From: Dichomitus squalens LYAD-421 SS1
Taxonomy: Eukaryota > Basidiomycota > Agaricomycetes > Polyporales > Polyporaceae
DNA length: 48,251 nucleotides
Assembly: GCF_000275845.1 (NCBI RefSeq)
Contig: NW_006766905.1
Coordinates: forward strand, 125,956 to 174,206
Direction of reading: 5' to 3'
Each line of letters starts with the position of its first letter. The first letter of the stretch is position 1. The notes under the pieces are model-generated. The model worked only from the letters and a program-made list of their open reading frames with translations. It had not been told where the DNA came from and did no database searches. Both the position numbers and the translations under genes were made by a program. Of this stretch, positions 27,887-38,386 are shown piece after piece.

Positions 27887-29996
27887 ATGGCCCACACGCG
27901 CTCCTCGCCCCCCCTCTCCCCCAACTCCTCCACCGCGTCTGATGAGAAGGGCCTTCCGAGCCTAAACGAGCTGTTCCCAGGCAAGCGAGCCACTCATCCT
28001 CCTGCCCACGCGTCTAATCCCAGCCACAGAGGACCTCTTCCGCGGCTCACTCCCCCAACACAACCAACCATCGACCTCCTTCCAGCCTCTCTCCACACAG
28101 GTAAGGCCTACACCTTGCACCGTCGATCTCGAGCTCACCTTTCGCTCTCCCAAGTCGCGACCGAACCCCCCGCTTGACTCGCACTCATTCCCGCGACAAT
28201 CCCCCGTCCTCCCCGGCAGGTCGCACCCACGCGGGAACACGCCACCGCCGACGTCCACCAGCACGTCCGGGATCCCGTGCACGTCGGGGTGCTGCAATCA
28301 GCCTGCTTCGTCTTCCGCGCAAATCTCACCGCCACACGTCCATGCGTCACTGCAGCACACTCTCCCTCGTGGCGGCCCAGCGCCCGCAGCGGCCGGGCCC
28401 TCCCACATATTAAACTCAACGAGCATCCATCCGGCCGCCAGCTCTAGCCTCTTCAGAAGCCCCGCGGACGAAGTGGTGTCTGCGGTAACCAGCGCGTGGC
28501 CCTGGCCGTACACGCAGCAACAGCAGCAGCACCACCACCACCACCATCTCGCATATTCCCATGGCCAAAGCAGACTCGGCTTCGATGCTGCGTCGAGAAC
28601 TCCGGATGCGCGTAGCAGAGGGGGGTACCACGAACCCTCGTCCGTGAGAGCGCCCCCCGTGTATCATCCGCAGATCCCTTCTGGCACTTCTGTGAGAGCG
28701 AAGCCGCAGTACGCCGACGCACCCAGCGCATCTGACATGCCCACCTCTTCCGCTGCGGTCGGACGGGGGAAGGCGAGCGCAAATGCAAGCGCGTCAGACG
28801 ACAACGAGCGCAGACACTGCTGCCCGCACTGCAGCAAACGCTTCAACCGGCCGAGCAGCCTCGCCATACACGTGAACACCCACACCGGAGCCAAACGTGC
28901 GTGCAGATCATGGCGTTCCATAGAGAACGGACACTGACGTACTTACTCTCTGTGCCGCCTCCAATCTTGGCCTGCATTCGGACGAATAGCGTTCACGTGC
29001 GCTTATCCGGGCTGCAACCGCAAGTTCAACGTGAACTCCAATATGCGGAGGCACTACCGGAACCACCTCACCGCGCGCCGCCGCGACGTCGTCGCGCGCA
29101 TGGTTCAGCCTCCGTCCGGTGCGGCGAGCATGGCGCGCACCCCATCCCAACTCTCGCAGCTGCCCCCGCCGATGTACGGAGCTCCCTTGCACGGGCACTC
29201 TCCGGATGCCCACCCACTCGGACCGATGCACCACCACCCGCAGCCGCAGATGCAAACCCTGGGCACCCGCGCAGGGTCGACGCCCGTGTCCGGGTACGGC
29301 TCCGGCTCGCGCTCGCCGTCGCGCTCTGCGTCCTATTCCCCCTCGCCCGTTCCGTCGCCCTCTCCCTCTCCGCTCCCCTCGCCCGTCTCGGCCGTCACGT
29401 CCCCCTTCCCGCCGACGCCGCGCAGCCTCCCCGCGAGCTCCTTCCGCCCCTCTTCGCCCTCGCGCCTGTCGTACGCGCAGCACCCGCACGGCTACTACCA
29501 GCCCCAACCGCACGCGCACGACGGCGACGGCGACAAGGCGCCCAAGCGCGAGCGCGCGTCTCCCGCGTGGTCCGCGGACGATTACGAAGACTACGAGCCA
29601 GAGGAGCTTGATGGCGAGCACGAGCTGCACGCCCCCACCGCGAGCCAGGAATCGTACGTCAGGGGCGAGCGCGCGTCTGCCACTGCCAGCAGCACGGTGC
29701 ACGATCGTCGCCGGCCGCGTGCGGAGTCGTCCCCCGAGTCGCGCAGGGTGCGGCCGTACCCCTCGCCCAGGACCCGTCCGCACCGTCTGTCGGCCGCGTC
29801 TGACGGCGGCGGCGCGATGACCGACGGGGAGGCGAAGGCGGGCGGGCAGGCGTGCGACGTGCCTGGGTGCGGGTGCAGTGCGGGACGGGGCCCTGGGGCG
29901 ACGCCGAGGCTGCGGCCTGCGTTCCAGGACTTGCGCGAGCACGTCCAACCGCATCCGGGCTGGACGGTGCTGGAGGACGATCCGGAGGATGGGTGA
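27887..29996 (+). CDS. C2H2 zinc-finger protein, two fingers (paralogue 2, large)
   Basis: The preferred four-exon model (27887-27980, 28030-28100, 28155-28896, 28990-29996) encodes 637 residues. Intron 1 (27981-28029) begins with GC (CAG/GCAAGC). Intron 2 (28101-28154) is exactly 54 bp, so retaining it keeps the frame open; I prefer splicing because of its strong GTAAGG donor and pyrimidine-rich acceptor and because the paralogue has an intron at this point. Fingers: C278-x2-C281-x12-H294-x3-H298 (RFNRPSSL core) and C306-x4-C311-x12-H324-x3-H328 (VNSNMRRHYRNH core), split by a phase-1 intron as in paralogue 1. Other parts: a Gln/His run near residues 177-187, a Ser/Pro-rich stretch about 400-465, an acidic patch about 503-519, and a C-terminal motif C591-x3-G-C596-x-C598-S with LRPAFQ, followed by 22 further residues. 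Probable nuclear DNA-binding regulator; the Ser/Pro and acidic parts may be activation regions (inference). Codons are strongly GC-ending, matching the surrounding DNA. Confidence 0.9.
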
Positions 29997-32340
29997 ACGC
30001 TGCGGCAGTTCGTCGCCTCCGCCGCGCTGGTTGCTAGGCCCGAGCCTAATCCTGGTTCGTGCCGCGCGTCGATTGTGGACTCTGAGTCAGCTAGTCCCTT
30101 AATGTCGACCGGTATGAGGTCGCTGGTGTCGGACGTGGGCTCATCGTTTTTCGACTTTGATTTCCGTACTTTCACCGTATGCTGTAACCCGTGTTGTTGT
30201 GCAAGTTCGTACCATGATCCTGTATCTCGCTCGTCGCTTGTCGTATTGCTATCGCTGTCATGTGCGTTCGTTCCCCCGGTCTAGGTCAATCCAAGTGCAT
30301 GTCAAATGCCCGCGCCTCATGTCTGCGACCGTGCATGCTTTCGAAATTTGTCTGTCGTTCCGAACGCCAAACTTGATCAGACCGTGGATCATTTGCGTGA
30401 TGCATGGAGAGGCAGAATGGATTGCCCTGTCACCGAGTCTACTTCCCCATGCGAAGAACGGAGCCTCGTATGAGGCGGTCGCAAGCTTGGGTGTCCGCCC
30501 CGCACCGATCGGCCACTGGACAACGTGCCAACACGACCCGGTGCACTAGTCCTCCGCTTCCCTCATCGTACGTTTGACTATCGCCGCTGAGATAAGGGGC
30601 TCTCATCGATGACTTGACATGGATGGAGCAGCATGGTGTAGACATGAAATATTATGGGCGGCTCCCGGCCGCCCCGGCGGGTCGGGTGACAACATGCCTT
30701 GGCTTAGCAACTGCTGCCGGAGAGAGGGACTGCGTCGATCATGAATGCCCAGCGGTGTGTCGAGAAGGTTGCTAGAATCATCTTCCAAATCCGAGCCCAC
30801 CAACCGCAGCGATACAACACGTCGAGATGGATCGGCCAGGATACATGACGACAGCCGAGGATCAACCCAAGGCGTGCTCCGCGGTCCTGGATTGTGCGGG
30901 ATACGACGAGGTCAGGCTTCCAACCCCAACGGGAGCACATAAAGGACTCGGGCAGGACCGGTAGGCGGAGACTTCGTTGCAAACCCAGGTCTGATGCGCT
31001 ACGTCGTGTCTCCAGAGGCTGTAGACGGGCATGGTACCGGCCATAAATCAGAGCGGAGAATATCCAGTGGCACAAAATGACCTACTTCGTTCCCTCATTT
31101 CCAATCCTTGCATGCGATCCTCCGACCGGGATCTCGGATCCCAGGCCTTAGATTATTTGCGATCGACGCATCGAGTAGCATTACGCAGCGCCGCACCAAA
31201 TGAACGCGGCTCCGATATCATATTCCAATTCAAATGGAATGGTCGCTCACAAAGCGTTGAGGTCATTGCGAAGCCCTTGATGCCGCACGCGCGTGGGAGA
31301 TGCAATTGCTGCCACGGATCGACATTCGTTCGGCATGAGCGCTCCCAGACATCTGGAGGTCATTGTGCAGGCGATAGCGACCATCGAGGGAGAGCACGAT
31401 ATTGCGGATGGGCGGGGAAGGAACCTAGTCGTTGTGTAACTTTGTGGTGCCACTGACACAACTCGATTGCCGCGGAAATGATCGAGATATGCATTGATCG
31501 AGACTATGCCTTTGTGTTCTCACTGCGGGTTCGCCTCGCCCGCTTATATCGGGCATTGATGGGCAACGCTAATATATGCCTCGTTGGAACGCAATGTATG
31601 ACATTGCAGCATTGTGATACAGGAGCAAGACCACTCACCGGAATCAAGGAGCCCTGTGCAACACGCCAAATACAGGGCGCGTCGTAGCAGACACTGCGAG
31701 GCCCGGGCATCAACGACAACAAGCTCCCGCCCCGCAATCGCTTTGCACTGAGGGACTGTCTGGTTTGAGTGGACTATCTCATAGCATATTGAAGAGGAAA
31801 TTGAGAGAGCCTTGTACATGTGCATGAGTATCCGAAGAGCATTTAATACGTTGCAAGTCGGCTCTCTGGCAAGTCCCCATGCTACCCCGTGGACCAATCA
31901 GCGTTGAGTGATGCGTGGGAATGGCATTTGCCGTTCACTCCGGGCGCTTTCAATACCGTGTACTACTCACCACGGTATCTCTCTTGTCATCTCCTAGGCT
32001 ATGAAGACAAGAATTTGCAATATTCTGCTCCGTCGATCTGTCCATAGAGAGGATTGCGGATTCTCTACCGATGCAGCCCGAAACTGTGCTCTCACACCCT
32101 TATCAACTCAAGACTGACCAGCCCGGTGAAATATATACTTCAGCACGCACATGGTCATAAGCGGCGCATGGCTATGACAGCTCCACAAGCTCTACCACCC
32201 CACACCTCGCAAAGCATGCCTCCGGGGTATGGTGATTGGTATTCAATACATGGGGTAGTTATCCTTCCGGATCGAAGTGAACGCACTGGCAGGCTAGCTA
32301 TGACGAAGAAAAACGACACGAAGGAATTCTGCACGGCTAC
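29997..32340. other. Intergenic region between the C2H2 and WD40 genes
   Basis: No gene recognised. The left part is the downstream region of the C2H2 gene and the right part is downstream of the WD40 gene, so the two genes are convergent. Open frames here are short and featureless. Confidence 0.5.
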
Positions 32341-35151
32341 TCATTGCTGCACTGTCTCTGGCGCAGGGACGAGTTCTAGAATCCCATCCGCATTATCTGG
32401 CAGCGTCCAGATACGCACACTACCATCATCCGAGCACGACACAAGCCTCTCTCCATCGGGAGAGAACTGCAACCCAGTCACCTTGTCAAGGTGCCCTTCC
32501 ATCACAGGCAAGTTTTTGCCCGTCTCCGTGTTCCACACCATCACCACGTTATTGCTTGCACTCGACGCGATCCACTTCCCATCGGGCGAGAACACCGCCG
32601 CGTTCACAAGCGTGTCGTGCCTGTTGAACACATGCTTGCGCTCGCCCGTGAACGAGTCGCACACCTTGATCGTGGCGTCATTCGATGCCGACAGAATGTA
32701 CTTGCCGTTGGAGGAGAACCTGACGGCCCAGACAGGTCCCTGGTGCTCGTGCAGGATCACGAGCTCTTCGCCATCCGTGACCCGCCAGATACGACTCGTC
32801 ATGTCATCCGAACCTGTGATCAGGCGGCGGCTGTCGGGGGAGAACCCGATTGACCAGACGACGCCCTTGTGTGCATCGAGCGAGTGATGGAGCGTGCCGT
32901 TCTCGGCGTGCCATATCTTCGCACTGTAGTCTGCGCCACAAGTCGCCACCCACAGGCCATCAGGTGAGAAGATGGCTGACATGACGACTGCGCCGTGGTC
33001 CTCGTATTTGTGAATGAGCGTGCCGGTCGTCGCATCCCAGACGCGTGCACTGAAGTCGACAGAGGACGTGACAATCTTCTGGCCGTCCGGGGAGTAGGCG
33101 ATTGTCTGCACTAGGCCGGTGTGGCCGTCGAGTACGGTGACCACGGAGCGCGCCTCGACGTCCCAAATTAGGGCCATACCATTATTGGCGCCAGTGCACA
33201 GACGAGTGCTGTCAGGAGAGAAGGCGAGAGCCCATACAGGCTCGTTATTATCGGTGAGTCTCTGGATGAGGGCACCTGTTGTCCCGTCGCGGAGAATGAC
33301 GGTCGTATCCTCGGAGCCACTGGCGATGTATCGGCCATCAGGAGAGAATGAGACGCAGGTGACGCCACCAGTATGCTCATGTAAGGTCACGGGAGGGTTG
33401 GCTTGTGGATCCTCGCTGTTCGAAGGTTGCGCATCTTTGTCTTCGCCTTCCGGCTTCGGATCATCACCCTCCGCCGGAGGTCGTTCTTGTGATCCGGGGT
33501 CGTCTGGGGCGGGAAGATCGCTCTTTTGCTTTCCAGCGGCTAGCGCGAGCAATCAGATCAGCGTGCCTAGTCCCATACCGTACCAGCTCACTAACCTTTG
33601 CTGGAGACGATATCGCTGTCCGGGATATCCTCGGCCCACTCTGCGACAGCAACGCAAGCGACTAGACAAGCGGTCACTGCTGAACGTCGAAGATGTATGG
33701 TCTCTCGTACCTTGTCGGTCATCGTCGACGAACATCACTGGCGGAAGCAATTCTTTGAGAGCACCTTTGATGTCTAACGGAACCTCGCCTTCCTACAGTC
33801 CGATAAGCGGATAGACGAAGTTATGATAACAAGCAACTCACAAAAAGAGCATATATGTGCAAGTCGCTAGCTATGGCGATCGGCACTTCTGAACCGTCCT
33901 ACAAATAGTGAGCACTCGAACACTGAAACGACAGATGAATAGCCACCGACCTCCATTGGATAAGCCAGGATGTAGTCGAGAAGGTAGTCGACGGGGTCGT
34001 AAGACTGCAGTGGGCCCAAATGAGCATTTCGCCTCTCAACAACATCATGGGACTGACCTCGTCAATAGGTGGTTCCTCCACAACGTCCCATTCTTCGTTG
34101 TGCTGCGAGAGGAGAGCGACATCCTCGCCGTCGCCTGTGTGATCAGGGTCCCGCTCATCCGGCCCGGCTGCAGCCTGGAACACCCCCTTACGAAACCAAA
34201 GCCGATTCTTGATCTTGTAGTAGTGAAAGAACAACGTCTGATTCTTCTTGCACTCGCCCGGGACCACCCCGCTGTATCCCTGCGATGAAGACGCGGCCGA
34301 AGCCTTGGAGCCCCCCGCACTCTCCAGAAGCAAGTTCGGCCTCGACACGAAGCTCGCATTGCTGGGCTTCGGCTTCGTACGCATCTGCACGTTCATCGCC
34401 CGCCCTTTCTCCATCTGCACTGAGAACGCGCCCTGGCAGAACGGAACCTGCGCCGAGAACGCCACGGCGCCACCCTTCGCCTGGTTCATGAACGCCCCCA
34501 GGCCCCAGTCCTCCGTCTTGACCACCCCAGAAACGAATACGATCTCTTCCTTGGAGATGTCCAGGCTGTGTGTGCCCGTGACGAAGTCGTGCCACTTGTC
34601 GATGTTGTTCCGCATGAAGGGCGCGAGCTTGGTGGTGGCGTGCATCATCGTCTTCTCAGCGGCGACGTTCATGAAGACGAACGCACCCTGTTCCTGTGAG
34701 CAATGGAATTTCATGCCTGCGCCGACGGGAGTCGCAACGCTGTATCAAGACGGGCCAAAGGGCAGGGCGCTCGTTATCAGCTCGTGCCACTTGGGTGCAT
34801 TGAAATATGGACTCACGTAGTGATGCTGCCCTCATAATCGTAAGAAAGCACACTGCGGCTGCATAGATGAGACTCGATAACGTCATGCGTGTGTATGAGG
34901 ATTGGCTTGATCCTGAAGGGCTCGTGATTGTCAGGGGTACCGTATGCACTGTGGTCTTGATGATCGCTGGGGAGAGTGGCGTTGAAGATACGGAAGAAGG
35001 CCCCTCCTTTCAGGTACCCAACGTCTCCGATCCGCATCTCAAGGCCCTTCCCGCGCTCGATCTCTGGGTGCCACAGCGGGTACCCATGGCGCATGGGGAA
35101 GAGCTGTCTGCTATAGATATTGTAGGCGGCATCGTCCTCAGCGCTGGCCAT
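32341..35151 (-). CDS. WD40-repeat protein with an Agaricomycete-type N-terminal domain
   Basis: Seven exons on the minus strand (35151-34817, 34739-34058, 34004-33951, 33898-33842, 33792-33711, 33640-33596, 33539-32341) give 817 residues. Residues 1 to about 360 form a domain I recognise only as a type common in mushroom fungi, with motifs YSRQLFPMRHGYPLWHPE, RIGDVGYL, IVFVSGVVKTEDWGLGAF and HYYKIKNRLWF; its function is unknown. Residues about 340-418 (DPVDYLLDYIL, IAIASDLHIYALF) come from four small exons of 45-82 nt. A charged, Pro-rich linker (about 420-468) precedes eight WD40-type repeats (about 471-807), most with a FSPDG turn and several ending in IW or VW, enough for a full beta-propeller. 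Propellers bind proteins, so this is probably a scaffold or recognition protein. There is no NACHT or kinase domain between the two parts and no signal peptide. The repeats are clearly diverged from each other. The start codon is the first ATG after an in-frame leader and matches where the domain begins. Confidence 0.92.
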
Positions 35152-35757
35152 TGCGGGTGAACGTGTTGGTTGGGAGACAAGGATAGGATAGCGCTGCACG
35201 GGGATCGCGATAGAAGGTGTATAAACAGCGCTCGTACGCGTTCTCACGTGGCGGTGTCGTGGCGTAAACGAGGCAGTGTGAACCTCTGACTGGGACCTTG
35301 TAGACAGAACCTTGCACGGTGAGCCCTGACAATAGAATTCCCCATTAGTTCCGGTGTGAAGAGTGCATCGGTATACAGCAGTGAGAGAACGACCACCTTG
35401 ATCAACGGCTCGCTCAGGAATACGCCTGGTACACTGATGCGGAAGGATAGCCCTACGCAAGACAAGTGGGCTCACCAGAGGAGTGGCCGTTTGGTTCTGA
35501 GACTCTACACTCGTATCGTAAAACGATGTCCCAAGCGCGTTGCTATAGGCTCAGTGGCAGGCCGTCGTAAATGTGGAGCAACCCAGTCGAGACCCGACTT
35601 GCATTCAGTACGCAGATGCGCAGTGAACAAGACGCAATCATATCAGGTAGATGAGGTACAACATCACTGAGCAGAAAGAGCGACGTCAGTACAGCACAAT
35701 GTCAAAACGAAAGGCGCACTTACTATAGATACACGTTAACTCTGAAAATCCAGCCAA

Positions 35758-36291
35758 TCACGGTTTGCTCCCTATTCGCGACAACGGTGTCGTAATTCCC
35801 TTTGTGCTGCTTGCGATGGGCATGGGCCGTTTTGAGAACACCATCTTCCTTTTCACGATCGCGATCATGTCCCAGCTCTTCGCCTCCCCGCCCTTGAGAG
35901 GCCCATCCACGTCCATCGACGCGTCCTCGTCAGCGCCGTCATGCGAGGCCCGGGCGTCGTGTCGATGTAGAACAGCTAGAGGCTTGTTGAGGCTCACCAT
36001 CTTCCCTTCCAAGAGATGGTGGCCTATCACCAGCGTGGGCTTCTTCTGCGTCCACGGCGTTTCTGGCTCAGCGTCGCCGTGGGCCAATTTTCACTACAGA
36101 TGACTCACGGTCACCGCGTCCACTAGAAGCTTGCCCACAAGCTGACCATCCCTGTTCCCCTCTACTTCCAGCGAGCCCTGAAGTTCGATGAGGATAAGCT
36201 CGTCCGTGCCGAACTGGATCAGTTGGGGAGGCAGGTTCGGGCGTCGAGGAGTGGAGGGACCCGGTAAGTCGATGTTGATGGGGATCAACAT
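35758..36291 (-). CDS. ctf8: Ctf8 homologue, subunit of the Ctf18 clamp-loader complex
   Basis: Two exons (36291-36109 and 36066-35758) encode 163 residues, in the normal range for Ctf8. With Ctf18 and Dcc1, Ctf8 forms the alternative replication factor C that acts on PCNA at forks and supports sister-chromatid cohesion. The diagnostic segments are the N-terminal strand MLIPINIDL, ELILIELQGSLEVEG, GQLVGKLLVD, then LVIGHHLLEGKMVSLNKPL with AVLHRH, and a C-terminal IVKRKMVFSKRPMPI. An Asp/Glu/Ala-rich insertion lies before the last segment. The intron is very short: GTGAGT donor and a CTGAG acceptor give 42 bp; an alternative donor at 36114 (GTGACC) gives 48 bp and also keeps frame, removing two residues. 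Acceptor GCCAG four bases on would shift the frame into a stop. It lies between two other minus-strand genes. Confidence 0.88.
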
Positions 36292-36620
36292 AGGATTGAG
36301 AATATCGTCTGATATAATCAGGCTGAAAGATTCCGTTCAGGTTGGGGGTAAGACGTCAAGAGGAGGAAGGGCAAGAACTGCAGGCGCGACGACGCGTCTG
36401 TGCGCTAGTTCGCGTCTCATCACGTGCCACCGCGTGCGGCGTGAACGAAGGGCGACAACTCATCACATTGCACAGGAAGCATGTACACTGGTATTTTGAC
36501 ACATTCCACTACTACTGATACACACTGGGTTGAGTCATGCTGCACAACAGAGCAGGATCTGTACCCATTGACACCCTAGACTCGCAACATCTCAGCTTCC
36601 TGCAAGTCGTATGAAGAATC

Positions 36621-38262
36621 TCATGCGTCTTTCCAGAGCTTCTTGGCGGTCTGTACGACCAGTGACAGCTTCGCGCGCATGCCGGCTTCGTCGACGAGGT
36701 TCCCTTCCGCGTGCGACGCGAATCCGCACTGCGGGCTAATGCAAATCCTGTCGCACCGCACAAGTACGTCAGCACACGTCCCGAAACCCAACACAAAGCC
36801 CGCAAGCAAAGGAGCATGCGCACTGGTTCAACGCCTCCTCAAACGAGCGCTTCTCCTCCCCGTCCGCGATGATGTTCGCCGCGTTGTGCACCCGCTTGAT
36901 CAAGTCCTCCTGGTCCTCCAGCTGCGGGAACTTCGACGTGATCAGCCCCAGAACGACGGACTTGTTCGGCGGCAGCCACCGGAGCGGCTCGAACGTCCCC
37001 GCGCGCGGCGTGTCGTATTCCAGATAATAGCAGTCCACATTGATCTCCCTGAAAAGCTTGATCGCGATCCGGTCGTATCCACCCTCGGAGAAGTGCATCC
37101 CGTTCTTGAAGTTTCCGCGGCAGAGGTGCAGCCCGGCGGTCATGTCCGCGGGCTTCTCCGCGAGCAACTTGTTGTACGTCGCAATGTACGTGTCGAGGAG
37201 GGCGACGTGGTCGACGCCGCGTTCCTCCATGCCGCGGATCATGGACTCAGCGCAAAAGTAGGCGAGTAGCGGGTCGTCGAACTGGATGTTCCGGCAGCCC
37301 GCTGCGTAAAGCTCCGCGATCTCCTGGCGGTACGCAAGCGCGATGTCGTCGAAGTACTCCTCTACGTGCGTGCGCGCAACAGTTTGTTCATCAGAACCCG
37401 GAGATTCACGCTAAGAGAAAAAGCGCGCACCGTCGTTCTTGTACACATCCTTCGGGTACGCGTACTCGCCGTGCCTGAGGTGGAACCACTCGGGCGCCGC
37501 CATGGTAATCTTGAGGTTCTTGTGTTCCTGGCGCGAAGCGAGCGGAATATCAGCATGTGTGAAATTGAAGTTCGGCTTCGGAGATTCCAACAGACCTCGG
37601 GGGCCGTGAGCGCCTTGAGTGCCTCGTATTGGGGTACATAGAACTGCTTCGTCCGCTTGAGCTTGCTCTGCGTTCGCCGCGCGCCGCGGGGTTAGCGAGC
37701 GCTTCTAACGCCGGAGCGAGAGAACACGCACCACGCAGATGTACGAGTCCGCGCCCTTGAAGTTGTGCACCTTGAACGCGGCGATGTCCGGCACGTAGTC
37801 CATAAACATCTCAGGAGGCACTGTGTTGAGGCGAGAGCACGATATGGTGTGAACGACCGGGGGCCGATGGCTGAAAAAGTCACGACAGGCCACACGGTCT
37901 GCGACTCACCAGGCTTGATGAACTTCATCCCGTCCAGGTTGTCGAACACCCCGTCGAAGAACATGTGCCTGCGCGCGCCGCCGCGGCGTCAGGACCCGCT
38001 CCCTCCCAAAGACACAGATGGAGCAATGGAAGGACCCGATAGCGCACCTGCGGAACTCGCCATCGGTGATGCTCTTGATCCCGACCTCGCGCTGCAACTG
38101 GACGATCTCCCGTATCGCCTCGTCCTCGACGAGGCGAAGCTCCTCGAGCGTCGCCTTGCCCTCGTCAAGCTCCTTGCGCTTCTGTAGGAGCTTCGCGGGG
38201 CGCTTTAGCGAGCCGATGTGGTCAGCGCGGAAAGGCGGTAAGAGTTTCAGGCCAGCGGACAT
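36621..38262 (-). CDS. MetE-like zinc-dependent methyltransferase (cobalamin-independent methionine synthase C-terminal type)
   Basis: Seven exons (38262-38048, 37968-37910, 37820-37732, 37667-37596, 37527-37431, 37361-36824, 36747-36621) encode 398 residues. The protein corresponds to the catalytic C-terminal barrel of cobalamin-independent methionine synthase (UROD/MetE-like fold) and lacks the large N-terminal half found in full MetE of about 750 residues. Visible motifs are FRADHIGSLKRP near the N-terminus, DGEFRRHMFFDG, IQFDDPLLAYF, GLHLCRGN and ISPQCGFASH. The expected zinc ligands are present: H256 and C258 (HLC), E292 (LEYD) and C364 (PQCG). It should therefore be able to activate a thiol as methyl acceptor; whether the acceptor is homocysteine and what the methyl donor is cannot be told. 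All introns are GT-AG, 64-89 bp. The start at 38262 is chosen because the family begins with this short lead; an upstream in-frame ATG at 38340 would add an unlikely 26 residues. Confidence 0.92.
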
Positions 38263-38379
38263 CGTAGCAGAGGGTATTGAGCACGAGTATGTGATGGAGA
38301 TCGGGGCGCAGAGGGGAAGATGGATAAGACAGAAGTCCAAGGGAGATGGAGATGAAGACGAGAATTCGTGCCGAGCCTG

Positions 38380-38386
38380 TTATATG
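38380..38386 (-). promoter_or_regulatory. TATA-like element of the MetE-like gene
   Basis: On the minus strand CATATAA lies about 120 bases upstream of the start codon at 38262. The spacing suits a fungal TATA element, but the match is imperfect. Confidence 0.35.

Noticed and set aside
28220..28445. Alternative acceptor GGCAG at 28219 for intron 2 of the large C2H2 gene
   Set aside because: It looks good as a splice site but puts the next exon in a frame that stops near 28445, before the zinc fingers.
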